NCBI RefSeq assembly: GCF_009363155.1
Contig: NZ_CP045302.1
Coordinates: forward strand, 1,005,001 to 1,069,000
Origin: Azotobacter salinestris
GTDB taxonomy: Bacteria; Pseudomonadota; Gammaproteobacteria; Pseudomonadales; Pseudomonadaceae
Reading direction: 5' to 3'
Length of the DNA: 64,000 nucleotides
This document shows, piece after piece, positions 28,913-37,821 of the stretch; the first letter of the stretch is position 1, and each line of letters opens with the position of its first letter. The position numbers were made by a program, and so were the translations under genes. A model generated the notes under the pieces. That model worked only from the letters and a program-made list of their open reading frames with translations, had not been told where the DNA came from and made no database searches.

Positions 28913-29396
28913 GGTTTTCTCTTGACTGGGTTGCCAATGGAATACTGCGTGCCGCAAGGCATGCGCTACTTATATATGAAGCCAAATATTGGAAAATCAA
29001 ACTCATTGTGCAGCGAGACTTTCCGAAATCTGGAATATGCCGTTTCATTCCATGAAAAACAGCAAACATGGAGCAAAAAGCAGAGAAGCCGACACCAACT
29101 TTCCAGGCCGGAAAATGTAGGTTAATACTGCGACCGCACTGGTGAAATGTCAAAGTCCAGCTATTACAAAAATTGTCTCTTCAACTGGCCAACGGGCCGC
29201 CTGCACTTGCACTGGATTTCATGCCAGCGGTGATAAATGCCGTCTCAATGCGGGAATGGAAATGAACCGGCGCCATTTCAAACGCGCAAGCCGTATATGG
29301 CTCCGCACGACGGGCACGCATGCCGATGGCCGACACACTCGCTGCCCAGCAGCCAGAATTGCGTCTCCGGCCCTCTACCGCTGAAGGAACGCATCC
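28913..29396. other. AT-rich divergent intergenic region
   Basis: About 480 bases between the divergent DUF2076 and DUF1772 genes. The part at 28960-29100 is clearly AT-rich and probably holds the DUF2076 promoter. No gene or family-like translation was seen. Confidence 0.45.
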
Positions 29397-29837
29397 ATGC
29401 TCGAAACGACCCAGTTCCTTGCCGCCCTCTGCTGCACGCTGTTCACCGGCGCGGCGGTCTACATCAACCTGGTCGAGCATCCGGCACGGCTGGAATGCAC
29501 CACCGAGATCGCCGCGGCCCAGTGGGCGCCAAGCTATCGGCGGGCTACGCGCATGCAGGCATCGCTGGCGATCGCCAGCTCCCTCGCCGGCATCCTCGCC
29601 TGGCTGCTCGGCGGCGGCATCGCCTGGCTGCTCGGCGCACTGCTGATCGGCCTGGTGGTCCCGTTCACCTTCGTTGCGATCATGCCCACCAACCATCGCC
29701 TGCTCGAGCGCGGACGCGACCTGTCATCCCCGGAGACCCGCCAGTTACTCGACAGATGGGGCCGCCTGCACGGAGTGCGCAGCGCCCTGGGCCTGGTCGC
29801 CTCGGTGGTCTATCTGGTACGCCTGCTCGGCGCCTGA
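29397..29837 (+). CDS. DUF1772 family membrane protein
   Basis: The 146-residue protein has four hydrophobic helices: TTQFLAALCCTLFTGAAVYI, ASLAIASSLAGILAWLLGG, ALLIGLVVPFTFVAIMP, and GVRSALGLVASVVYLVRLL. The conserved 'NLVEHPARLECTTEIAAAQW' loop and 'PTNHRLL' are typical of DUF1772. No function is established. The ATG at 29397 follows AAGGA by eight bases. It is a single gene. Confidence 0.82.
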   Translation: MLETTQFLAALCCTLFTGAAVYINLVEHPARLECTTEIAAAQWAPSYRRATRMQASLAIASSLAGILAWLLGGGIAWLLGALLIGLVVPFTFVAIMPTNHRLLERGRDLSSPETRQLLDRWGRLHGVRSALGLVASVVYLVRLLGA

Positions 29838-29982
29838 AGCCGCCGCTCGGCATGCCCCAGCGCCGCCCGGCCCCGACAGCAGTGCCGGCACTTTGTCCCC
29901 TACCCCACACAGGCGCCTTCCCGTTATGTAGCGAAGCGCACAGAAAACCAAGGAGAGTCGTTTAAAATCAAAAAGTTACACC

Positions 29983-31740
29983 ATGGCACGCCGCTTGCTG
30001 GAATACCTGTTCCGTGGTTACCAAGGCTGGTCCGGCATGAAACTTCTCATCGATCGACCCTACGTCGAGGCGTTGGTCAGCGAATTCCCCGAGCTGTCGG
30101 CGCTGACCCATCAACTGAAATTCGGCAACCGGGCCGAAGTGGTCTTCGAGCAGCTGACGCTGGCCCAGCTCGACCACCTGCACCGGCTGTACCTCGCCGC
30201 AGGTCCCGGCATGGAGCTGCGCGCGGCGCAGATCGCCACCCTGCGCCGCGCGGTCAGCGACGGCGGCGAGCGCTACGGCGAGCGCGACCTGGAGCGGATG
30301 GTCCCGGCGGTCGCCGAGTTCCTGATCCGCGGCGCGCTCCGCGGCTGGCTGTTCAAGATCAACATGGCCGGCAAGCCGCTCGCCTACCTGGTGTCGCGCA
30401 TCGACTTCACCCCGCCGGGCGAGGAGGAAAGCGGGCGCATCCTGATCGAGCTGAAGGCCAACTCCATGGCGCGGGTCACCTTGCAGACCCTGACCATCCT
30501 CGAGCGCGACATCGTCGGCCGGACCATCGCGGAAATCCTCATCGCCAAGGGCTTCCTCAAGGAAACCCCGGAGCTGATCGCCGCCTACGACCACTCCACG
30601 GCGCGCTTCTTCGAGCACCGCGCCGACTACGGCCGGCAGTTCTCGGCCAGCGGCACCGGAATCTTCGCCGAGGACCCCACCGCCACCCACCGCAACACCG
30701 ACTGGACGCGCAAGGAGCGCGTGGTGCTCTCATCCACCGGCGGCAGCGCGCGGCTGGTCAACGACGAGGAGATCCTCAAGGACCGCGCCCTGGTGCTCGA
30801 TGCCACGGGCGACGTGCTCGGCAAGTACCTGCGCAAGGCCGGGCGCAGCGTGAAGTACGACGAGCGCGTGGAAAAGGCCGCCGAGGCAGTGCGCGCCGAC
30901 ATCCCCGAAGGGGTATTTTCCGAACTGCCGGTGCACGGCTACATCCTGATGTTCCACCTCGACCTGCACCACCACCTGTGGGTGCACGTCGACGACATGC
31001 AGCCCTACGTCTACCAGCCGGAGCTCAAGGACAAGCTGATCCTGCCGCCGGAGCAGACCGACCTGATCGACATCCTCACCGCCGAGATGGACGTGCTGAT
31101 GGACGACATCGTCGAGGGCAAGTCCGGCGGCACCACGGTGCTCTGCGCCGGCCCGCCCGGGGTGGGCAAGACGCTGACCGCCGAGGTCTACTCGGAGATC
31201 ATCAAGCGCCCGCTGTACCGCGTGCACTCCGGCCAGCTCGGCCTGAACGTCGCGGAGATGGAAAAGACCCTCAAGGCCACCCTGACCCGTGCCCAGCGCT
31301 GGGGCGCGGTGATGCTGATCGACGAGGCCGACGTGTACATCAAGCGGCGCGACGACAACATCACCGCCAACGCGGTGGTCGGCGTGTTCCTGCGCGTGCT
31401 GGAGTACTTCAACGGGCTGCTGTTCCTCACCACCAACCGGGTCGACGACATCGACGAGGCGGTGGTGTCGCGCTGCATCGCACTGATCAAGTACCACCCG
31501 CCCGGCCTGGAGGATCGCCGGCGGATCTGGCAGGTGATGACCGAGCAGTTCGGCCTGGACGTCGCCCCCGCGCTCTGCGAGCGCCTGGCCGCCCTCTTCC
31601 CCGACGCCAGCGGCCGCGACATCAAGGGCCTGGCCAAGCTGGTGGCCAAGTACTGCCACCACAAGTCGGTGGAGCCGAGCCTGGCGGTGTTCGAGCGCTG
31701 CAGCATCTTCCGCGGCATGGATATGGGCGGGCACGCCTGA
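29983..31740 (+). CDS. AAA+ ATPase with an unrecognised N-terminal half
   Basis: This is a 585-residue protein. Residues about 380-540 form an AAA module: Walker A GPPGVGKT (about 389-396), Walker B VMLIDEADVYIKRRDD, sensor-1 in FLTTNRVDDID, arginine-finger candidate AVVSRC, and a sensor-2 region near GLEDRRRIW. The first 370 residues show no recognised domain but have conserved-looking blocks (HQLKFGNRAEVVFEQLTLAQ; GYILMFHLDLHHHLWVHVDD). The ATG at 29983 has a poor ribosome site, and an in-frame ATG at 30037 (MKLLIDRPY) is a good alternative. It lacks membrane helices and looks like a cytoplasmic unfoldase/remodeller with an unknown partner. A truncated haemoglobin follows 83 bases later on the same strand. 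Confidence 0.78.
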   Translation: MARRLLEYLFRGYQGWSGMKLLIDRPYVEALVSEFPELSALTHQLKFGNRAEVVFEQLTLAQLDHLHRLYLAAGPGMELRAAQIATLRRAVSDGGERYGERDLERMVPAVAEFLIRGALRGWLFKINMAGKPLAYLVSRIDFTPPGEEESGRILIELKANSMARVTLQTLTILERDIVGRTIAEILIAKGFLKETPELIAAYDHSTARFFEHRADYGRQFSASGTGIFAEDPTATHRNTDWTRKERVVLSSTGGSARLVNDEEILKDRALVLDATGDVLGKYLRKAGRSVKYDERVEKAAEAVRADIPEGVFSELPVHGYILMFHLDLHHHLWVHVDDMQPYVYQPELKDKLILPPEQTDLIDILTAEMDVLMDDIVEGKSGGTTVLCAGPPGVGKTLTAEVYSEIIKRPLYRVHSGQLGLNVAEMEKTLKATLTRAQRWGAVMLIDEADVYIKRRDDNITANAVVGVFLRVLEYFNGLLFLTTNRVDDIDEAVVSRCIALIKYHPPGLEDRRRIWQVMTEQFGLDVAPALCERLAALFPDASGRDIKGLAKLVAKYCHHKSVEPSLAVFERCSIFRGMDMGGHA

Positions 31741-31823
31741 ACGGCGTCCGTAATTCAGGTCAAGGCCGCCCTGCTGCCGGCCGGCAGCAGGGCGGCAATC
31801 GGAAAATCCACGGAGCGTTCTGC

Positions 31824-32219
31824 ATGATCAACGTCCTCACCCCCTATCAACTGCTCGGCGGCGCGGAAGGTGTGCGCCGGCTGTGCAACGCCTTCTACGA
31901 CAACATGGAGCGCCTGCCCGAGGCGCAGACCATCCGCCGCATGCACGGCGCGGACATGGGGCCCGTGCGCGAGAAGCTCTTCGAGTACCTGTCCGGCTGG
32001 CTCGGCGGCCCGAAGCTGTACCTGGAGAAATACGGCACCGTGGCCATGGGACCGGCGCACCAGCCCTTCGCCATCGGCCCGAAGGAGCGCGACCAGTGGA
32101 TGCTGTGCCTGAACAAGGCGCTGGACGACATCGGCGCCAGCGAGACGGCCAAGGGGCTGATCAAGGCGCCGATCTACGCCTTCGCCGACCACCTGCGCAA
32201 CCGCGCGACCTCGGGCTGA
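31824..32219 (+). CDS. Truncated haemoglobin, group II
   Basis: The 131-residue protein fits group II truncated globins in length and layout: YQLLGGAEGVRRLCNAFYDN in helix A/B, WLGGPKLYLEKYG in the middle, the proximal His in HQPFAIG, and the conserved Trp in DQWMLCLNKAL. These proteins bind haem and react with O2, NO or peroxide in the cytoplasm. The ATG at 31824 has a GGAG nine bases upstream. The gene is in the same direction as the AAA+ ATPase, and the 83-base gap would allow a shared transcript. A functional link between the two is only inferred from position. Confidence 0.88.
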   Translation: MINVLTPYQLLGGAEGVRRLCNAFYDNMERLPEAQTIRRMHGADMGPVREKLFEYLSGWLGGPKLYLEKYGTVAMGPAHQPFAIGPKERDQWMLCLNKALDDIGASETAKGLIKAPIYAFADHLRNRATSG

Positions 32220-32253
32220 GGACGCATAAGCCATTGATATTCGAAGGCCTGCC

Positions 32254-32328
32254 GTAGGGTGGAAAACCGCGGAGCGTTTTCCACCGAAGCCCGCTCGGTG
32301 GGTAAGGCTGCGCCGTTACCCACCCTAC
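32254..32328. repeat. BIME-like pair of hairpins between convergent genes
   Basis: GTAGGGTGG at 32254 pairs with CCACCCTAC ending at 32328, and inside lie two hairpins: GGTGGAAAACCGC/GCGTTTTCCACC and GGTGGGTAAGG.../...CGTTACCCACC. It sits between the convergent globin and DUF1850 genes and probably acts as a two-way terminator or REP element. The first hairpin resembles those at 1299 and 26517. Confidence 0.7.
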
Positions 32329-32378
32329 AAAAGCCGGCTCCTTGAAGGTTTCCAGCGCCTGCTCCGACGCCGCTCAGG

Positions 32379-32762
32379 TCACTGCGCGCAGCTCCACAGC
32401 TCGACCGCCGGTCGCTCCGCCTGCGGCGGGCCGAGCCATTCGGCCAGGGCGTGGCAGCGCCCGTCGAAACACAGCTGGTAGTCCCCCGCCTCGGGCGTGC
32501 GCCCCAGGCGCAGGGGCTGCAGCGGCGGCAGCGCGCGCCGGTAGCGCCAGCTGCCATCCTCCAGCACGGCGCCGTCCGGGATCTCCATGCCGGCGCCGCT
32601 GCCCCTGACCCGCGCCTCGCCGAGCAGCAAGCCCTCCGGCGTGACGCGGTAGTCCTCCTCCCAGCGGATCCTCTCGATCGTATGGGTCCAGGCCAGGGTG
32701 AAGGCCGGCACGGGCAGTTGTGCCCACAGCGTGCCGGTCAGCCCCAGGCACAGGCCGATCAT
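32379..32762 (-). CDS. DUF1850 protein encoded with the TRAP permease
   Basis: This is a 127-residue protein. An N-terminal hydrophobic segment (MIGLCLGLTGTLWAQLPVPA) serves as a signal peptide or anchor. The family core follows: FTLAWTHTIERIRWEEDYRV, ARVRGSGAGMEIPDGAVLED and DYQLCFDGRCHALAEWL. DUF1850 genes commonly sit at the end of TAXI-TRAP operons; their role is unknown. Its ATG overlaps the TRAP stop by four bases (ATGA), so translation is coupled. Confidence 0.85.
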   Translation of the reverse strand: MIGLCLGLTGTLWAQLPVPAFTLAWTHTIERIRWEEDYRVTPEGLLLGEARVRGSGAGMEIPDGAVLEDGSWRYRRALPPLQPLRLGRTPEAGDYQLCFDGRCHALAEWLGPPQAERPAVELWSCAQ

Positions 32763-34783
32763 GCGCCGACCACCGCCGGCTGGCGGGTGCGCCAGAGATG
32801 CACGCCGAGCACCAGCGCACCTAGGCCGAAGCCCAGCTCGTCGGTCACCGGCAGGGCGAGGATCAGGCAGGCGCCGGCAGCGAAGGCCGGCAGGCGCTCC
32901 CACCAGGCCAGCGGCTCGCGCAGGTAGCCGATCGAGGCCACGCCCCACAGGCCAATGGCGAACATCGCCTTGAGCGCGACATAGGCAGTGGCCGCCAGGC
33001 TGTCGCCCTGCAGCATCAGCGCCGGGCTGTACACCGCGATGAAGGGCACGACGAAGCCGGCCACCGCGATGCGCACCGCCCACAGGCTGATCTTCAGGCC
33101 TTTCTCGCCGGCGATCGGCGCCGCGGCGAAGGCGGCCAGGGCCACCGGCGGGGTGAGGTCGGCGAGGATGCCGAAGTAGAAGACGAACATGTGCGAGACG
33201 ATCAGCGGCACGCCGAGGTCGAGCAACGCGGGAGCTGCGATCGAGCTGGTGATGATGTAGTTGGGAATGGTCGGGATGCCCATGCCCAGCACCAGGCAGG
33301 TGATCATGGTCAGCACCAGGGAGAGGAACAGGTTGTCCTGGCCGATGGCGAGGATGTAGCCGGCGAAGGTGGAGGCCACCCCGGTCAGCGACACCACGCC
33401 GATGATCACCCCGACCAGGGCGCAGGCGATGCCCACCGGCACCGCGTGGCGCGCGCCCTCGACCAGCGCGTCGACGCACACCCGCAGGGTGTCGCGGCCG
33501 CCCTTGACGAACCAGCAGGCCGCCACCAGCAGGCCGATGACCGCGAACACCACGCCGATGCCGAGCTGGAAGAAACCGGCGCAGAGCACGCCGAGGGCGA
33601 TCCAGAAGGCCAGGCGCAGGCCGAACGAGGACACCCGGAGGATGATCGCCGAGCCGAGGATGACGATGGCGGTCAGCGCCAGGCCGACGGTGCCGGAGAA
33701 CATCGGCGTGCGCCCCGAGAACAGCAGGGCGATCAGCACACCCAGCGGGATCAGCAGGAACCAGCGCTCCTTGACCGCCGCCCAAGGGTCCGGGCACTGC
33801 TCCTTGGGCAGGCCCTTGAGGCCGGCGCGCTTGGCCTCCAGGTGAACCATCCAGAACACCGAGCCGAAGTACAGCAGCGCCGGGATCAGCGCCGCCTTGG
33901 CCACCTCGACGAAGGGTACGTTGATGGTCTCGGCCATGATGAAGGCCACCGCGCCCATCACCGGCGGCATCAACTGGCTGCCCATGCTGGCGGTGGCCTC
34001 GACGCCGCCGGCGAAGCCGGCCTTGTAGCCGAAGCGCTTCATCAGCGGGATGGTGAACTGGCCGGTGGTGACCACGTTGGCCACCCCGGAGCCGGTGATG
34101 GTGCCCATCAGCGCCGAGGAGAACACCGAAACCTTGGCCGGGCCGCCGAGCTTGTGGCCGAACAGGCCCATGGCGAAGTCGGTGAACAGCCTGATCATCC
34201 CGGCCTGCTCGAGGAAGGCGCCGAACAGGATGAACAGGAAGATGTAGGTGGCCGAGACGTAGGTCGGCGTGCCGTACAGGCCCTCGGTGCCGAAGGCCAG
34301 CTGGTTGACCACCTGGTCGAGGCCGTAGCCGCGGTGGGCTAGGTCGCCCGGCAGGTATTCGCCCAGCAGCGCATAGGCGAGGAACAGACCGCAGATCAGC
34401 GGCAGGGCGATGCCCATGACCCGCCGCGCCGCCTCGAACACCAGGGCGATCAGCAACAGGCCGATGGCCATGTCGGTCGTGTTCAGGTCGCCGGAGCGCT
34501 GGATCAGGTCGGCCTCGAAGATCCACTGGTAGGCGAAGGTGGCCATGCCGCCCAGGCCGAGCAGCCAGGCCAGCGGCTGGAACGGACGGCCGGTGCCGCG
34601 CGCCGGGTAGCAGAGGAACACCAGCAGCAGCAGGAAGCCGACGTGGCCGGCGCGCAGCACCTGGCTGGTCACCGGATGGAAGGCGGCGGTGATGATCTGG
34701 TAGGTGGAAAACAGCAGGGCGACATAGAACAGCGCCCGCGGCCACTGGCTCGGGCTGGCGCTCATCCCTTGGCTTTCGCTCAT
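32759..34783 (-). CDS. TAXI-TRAP transporter fused permease (DctQM-type)
   Basis: The 674-residue protein joins the small four-helix subunit (residues about 15-190) and the large 12-helix subunit of TRAP transporters. Family motifs include GSGVANVVTTGQFTIPLMKR, GGVEATASMGSQLMPPVMGA and VLGMGIPTIPNYIITSSIAA. TRAP carriers use a Na+ gradient and a periplasmic binding protein to import carboxylates such as C4-dicarboxylates, glutamate or 2-oxoglutarate. It is the middle gene of a three-gene unit with the TAXI binding protein upstream (115 bases) and DUF1850 downstream. Confidence 0.93.
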   Translation of the reverse strand: MSESQGMSASPSQWPRALFYVALLFSTYQIITAAFHPVTSQVLRAGHVGFLLLLVFLCYPARGTGRPFQPLAWLLGLGGMATFAYQWIFEADLIQRSGDLNTTDMAIGLLLIALVFEAARRVMGIALPLICGLFLAYALLGEYLPGDLAHRGYGLDQVVNQLAFGTEGLYGTPTYVSATYIFLFILFGAFLEQAGMIRLFTDFAMGLFGHKLGGPAKVSVFSSALMGTITGSGVANVVTTGQFTIPLMKRFGYKAGFAGGVEATASMGSQLMPPVMGAVAFIMAETINVPFVEVAKAALIPALLYFGSVFWMVHLEAKRAGLKGLPKEQCPDPWAAVKERWFLLIPLGVLIALLFSGRTPMFSGTVGLALTAIVILGSAIILRVSSFGLRLAFWIALGVLCAGFFQLGIGVVFAVIGLLVAACWFVKGGRDTLRVCVDALVEGARHAVPVGIACALVGVIIGVVSLTGVASTFAGYILAIGQDNLFLSLVLTMITCLVLGMGIPTIPNYIITSSIAAPALLDLGVPLIVSHMFVFYFGILADLTPPVALAAFAAAPIAGEKGLKISLWAVRIAVAGFVVPFIAVYSPALMLQGDSLAATAYVALKAMFAIGLWGVASIGYLREPLAWWERLPAFAAGACLILALPVTDELGFGLGALVLGVHLWRTRQPAVVGA

Positions 34784-34898
34784 GGAAATACTCTCGCGGC
34801 AGGAATGACGGACAGGGACGAACGGGTCGACCGGCGCCTGCGGCGGCGGCCGGCCCGTCTACCCGTGAAGGGCGGACACCAGGCCCGCGCCTGTCGGC

Positions 34899-35855
34899 TT
34901 ACTGGAGAACGCCGGCTTCCCTGTAGAAGCGCTCGGCCCCCGGATGCAGCGGGATCGGCAGGTTCCGGGTGGCGGTTTCCAGCTTGATCTCCTTGGCCGC
35001 GGAGTGCGCGGTGGCCAGGCGTCCGAGGTTGTCGAACATCAGCTTGGTCATCTGGTAGGCCACCTCGTCGGATACTTTGGCATGGCTGACCAGGATATTG
35101 GTGATGGCCACGGTGGGCACGTCTTCCTTCTGGCCCTCGTAGGTGCCGGCCGGAATGGTGCCGGCCTGATAGGCGGGGCTGCCGATCTTCTCCACCACCT
35201 CGGCAGGGATGGCGACGAAGGTCACCGGCATGGTGGTGGCCAGGTCGCGGATCGCCGCCATGCCCAGGCCCGAGGATTGCAGGGTGGCGTCGAGCTGGCG
35301 GTTCTTGATCAGCTCCACCGACTCGGCGTAGGGCAGGAACTCGACCTTGCCCAGGTCCTGGTAGGACATGCCGGCGGCTTTGAAGATGGCCCGGGCGTTG
35401 AGTTCGGTGCCGGACTTCGGCGCGCCGACCGAGATGCGCTTGCCCTTGAGGTCCGCCAGGGTCTTGATCCCGGAGTCGGCGCTGGCGACCACCTGGATGT
35501 AGTTGTTGTAGGTGCCGGCGATGGCCCGCAGGTTCTTCAGCGGCGCCTTGAAGCCGGCGTCCTCCACGCCGTTCCAGGCGTCGGCCACCGAATCGCCGAG
35601 GGCGAAGGCCAGCTCGCCGCGGCCGGCCTGCAGCAGGTTGAGGTTCTCCACCGAGGCCTTGGTCGCCTGCACCGAAGTCTTGGCGCCCTCGATGCCGCTG
35701 CCGTACAGCTGCGACAGGGCCACGCCGATCGGGTAGTACACCCCGCTGGTGCCGCCGGTGAGGATGTTGATGAAGGTGGGCGCGGCAAGGACCGCGGTGC
35801 TGGCAGTGAAGGCCGCGGCAGCGGCGAACAGGCCAAAGCGCTTGCTCAGTTTCAT
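34899..35855 (-). CDS. TAXI-family TRAP periplasmic solute-binding protein
   Basis: The 318-residue protein has a signal peptide (MKLSKRFGLFAAAAAFTAST, cleavage after VLA). The TAXI hallmark follows: INILTGGTSGVYYPIGVALS and SVQATKASVENLNLLQAGRG, then KGKRISVGAPKSGTELNARA. It binds the substrate in the periplasm and hands it to the fused TRAP permease. The chosen ATG at 35855 has GGAG eight bases upstream. A sigma-54 promoter and paired operators lie upstream, so expression is expected to depend on RpoN and the DctD-like activator. Confidence 0.93.
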   Translation of the reverse strand: MKLSKRFGLFAAAAAFTASTAVLAAPTFINILTGGTSGVYYPIGVALSQLYGSGIEGAKTSVQATKASVENLNLLQAGRGELAFALGDSVADAWNGVEDAGFKAPLKNLRAIAGTYNNYIQVVASADSGIKTLADLKGKRISVGAPKSGTELNARAIFKAAGMSYQDLGKVEFLPYAESVELIKNRQLDATLQSSGLGMAAIRDLATTMPVTFVAIPAEVVEKIGSPAYQAGTIPAGTYEGQKEDVPTVAITNILVSHAKVSDEVAYQMTKLMFDNLGRLATAHSAAKEIKLETATRNLPIPLHPGAERFYREAGVLQ

Positions 35856-36011
35856 TTTTATTCTCCGGTTTTTCATGGGTACTGCATTCGCTGCCCCGAG
35901 GCGGCGAAAGGCATGGCTATAACGGCGGACGGAGGACAACGGGCGCGGGAAGGACACGGATTCGCCTGGACGTTGTTCTTGTATTCGACCGGAATAACAC
36001 TCCAAGCATAT

Positions 36012-36027
36012 AGCAGTCATCGTGCCA
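36012..36027 (-). promoter_or_regulatory. Sigma-54 (-24/-12) promoter of the TAXI-TRAP operon
   Basis: Read on the minus strand it is TGGCACGATGACTGCT. The GG and GC pairs are spaced exactly as in the RpoN consensus (TGGCAC-N5-TTGCW), and TGGCAC matches fully. Transcription would begin near 36000, about 145 bases before the binding-protein start. Confidence 0.8.
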
Positions 36028-36079
36028 TGATCGGCAATGGCTCTGGAGTGCAGGTTTGCGCCACACGACCGGAGCATGG

Positions 36080-36129
36080 TCGGCGGATTCCTGCCGATGA
36101 AAGGCCGCTCATCGGCAGGAATCCGCCGA
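36080..36129. promoter_or_regulatory. Paired enhancer-type operator upstream of the TAXI-TRAP promoter
   Basis: Two 21-base perfect inverted arms (36080-36100 and 36109-36129) are separated by 8 bases. Each arm is itself a palindromic site, TCGGC-N8-GCCGA, with centres 29 bases apart. The pair is centred about 105 bases upstream of the expected start, the usual distance for DctD/NtrC-class activator sites. Confidence 0.8.
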
Positions 36130-36200
36130 TGCGGCGCTCATGAACGGCTCCCGAAGGGGGGGCTGGAACGCCCGCCGGGGGACGGCGGGCGGGATGGCTC

Positions 36201-37571
36201 TCAGCGCTCGTGGTGCAGGTAGGCCGCCTGCTTCGGCAGGCGCAGGCTGAAGAGGAAGCCGATCGCCAGCATGCCCGAGACATACCAGTAGAAGGCCTCC
36301 TCGTGGCCGATCGACTTCAGGCCGAGCGCCACGTATTCGGCGGTGCCGCCGAACAGGGCGTTGGCGATGGCGTAGGACAGGCCGACACCCAGGGCGCGCA
36401 CCTCCGGCGGGAACATCTCGGCCTTCACCAGGCCGCTGATGGAGGTGTAGAAACTGACGATGGCCAGCGCCAGGACGATCAGCAGGCCGGCCAGGACGGG
36501 GCTGTCGACGCTTTTGAGGGTCATCAGGATCGGCAGGGTGCAGAGTGCCCCCAGGGCGCCGAACCAGAGCATCGAGGCGCGCCGGCCGATGCGGTCGGAC
36601 AGCGTGCCGAACAGCGGCTGCATCAGCATGTAGCAGAACAGCGCGAAGGTCATGATGCCGCTGGCGGTCTTGGCGTCCATGCCCACCGAGTTGACCAGAT
36701 ACTTCTGCATGTAGGTGGTGAAGGTATAGAAGATCAGCGAGCCGCCGGCGGTGTAGCCGAGCACGGTGATGAAGGCGGCCTTGTGGTGCTTGAACAGCCC
36801 CGCCAGGCTGCCGGCCTCCTTGTTGGCGCGGGTTTCGGCGCTGCTGGTTTCCTCCAGCGAGTTGCGCAGCAGCAGGGCGATCACCGCCGCCACGGCGCCG
36901 ATCACGAAGGGGATCCGCCAGCCCCAGGCACGCAGTTCCTCGGTGCTGAGCAGGCCCTGCAGGATCACCACCACCAGCACCGCCAGCAACTGGCCGCCGA
37001 TCAGGGTGACGTACTGGAAGGAGCCGAAGAAGCCGCGGCGGCCCTTGAGCGCCACCTCGCTCATGTAGGTCGCGGTGGTGCCGTACTCGCCGCCGACCGA
37101 CAGCCCCTGGAACAGGCGGCAGAGCAGCAGCAGGGCCGGCGCGGCGAGGCCGATGCTCTCGTAGGTGGGCAGGAAGGCGATGGCCAGCGAGCCGGCGCAC
37201 ATCATCAGCACCGAGATCAGCATCGAGGTCTTGCGGCCGTGCTTGTCGGCGATCCGGCCGAACAGCCAGCCGCCGATCGGGCGCATCAGGAAGCCGGCGG
37301 CGAACACCCCGGCGGTATTCAGCAGCTGGACGGTGGGGTCGGCCGCCGGGAAGAAGGCCGGGGCGAAGTAGATGGCGCAGAAGGCGTAGACGTAGAAGTC
37401 GAACCACTCCACCAGGTTGCCGGAGGAGGCGCCGACGATGGCGAAGATCCGCTGGCGGCGCTCGGCGGCCGTGTATTCGGGCTCCCGGGCAGTCGTGGCT
37501 GCGGCTTCGTCGGGACGGTTGGCGGCAAGGTCGGCAGGGGCGTACAGCTCGGGACTGCTCTGCATTGTCAT
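36201..37571 (-). CDS. MFS dicarboxylate/2-oxoglutarate carrier (KgtP-like)
   Basis: The 456-residue protein has 12 predicted helices and the metabolite:H+ symporter motifs: [35 protein letters not shown], and [20 protein letters not shown]. It resembles KgtP and the Pseudomonas 2-oxoglutarate carrier controlled by MifSR. The substrate is probably 2-oxoglutarate or a C4-dicarboxylate. The ATG at 37571 has GGAG seven bases upstream. A -24/-12 motif at 37696 and two operator copies at 37764-37815 indicate the same sigma-54 activator as the TRAP operon. Confidence 0.9.
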   Translation of the reverse strand: MTMQSSPELYAPADLAANRPDEAAATTAREPEYTAAERRQRIFAIVGASSGNLVEWFDFYVYAFCAIYFAPAFFPAADPTVQLLNTAGVFAAGFLMRPIGGWLFGRIADKHGRKTSMLISVLMMCAGSLAIAFLPTYESIGLAAPALLLLCRLFQGLSVGGEYGTTATYMSEVALKGRRGFFGSFQYVTLIGGQLLAVLVVVILQGLLSTEELRAWGWRIPFVIGAVAAVIALLLRNSLEETSSAETRANKEAGSLAGLFKHHKAAFITVLGYTAGGSLIFYTFTTYMQKYLVNSVGMDAKTASGIMTFALFCYMLMQPLFGTLSDRIGRRASMLWFGALGALCTLPILMTLKSVDSPVLAGLLIVLALAIVSFYTSISGLVKAEMFPPEVRALGVGLSYAIANALFGGTAEYVALGLKSIGHEEAFYWYVSGMLAIGFLFSLRLPKQAAYLHHER

Positions 37572-37695
37572 TGTATTTCTCCGTTTCTCGTGGGAGTTGC
37601 GGGCCGAGCGGCAGAGCGCCACGGCCGGCAGAGGGCCGCCGGACGCCGGAGCGGGCAAACGCCACGCTGGGCACCGGGGCAACGGAGGGTGCTTT

Positions 37696-37711
37696 AGCAG
37701 GAACCAGGCCA
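37696..37711 (-). promoter_or_regulatory. Candidate sigma-54 promoter of the MFS carrier
   Basis: Minus-strand sequence TGGCCTGGTTCCTGCT keeps the invariant GG and GC with correct spacing, though it departs from the consensus at CA after TGG. Position relative to the operators at 37764 matches that in the TRAP promoter, which strengthens the call. Confidence 0.65.
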
Positions 37712-37763
37712 AGGCTTGGAAAGGCTCTGGCCCGGGGATTATCGCCAGGATGGCCGGTCGCTG

Positions 37764-37815
37764 CCGGCTGATTTTCGCCGATGCCGGAGGGCCGACCGGC
37801 AAGAATCCGCCGATG
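37764..37815. promoter_or_regulatory. Two operator copies upstream of the MFS promoter
   Basis: CCGGCTGATTTTCGCCGATG (37764-37783) and CCGGCAAGAATCCGCCGATG (37796-37815) are same-direction copies of the site found at 36109. They are 32 bases apart, about three helical turns, and centred about 105 bases upstream of the predicted start. They lie between the stop of the DctD-like gene and the MFS gene. Confidence 0.7.
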
Positions 37816-37821
37816 AACGCC

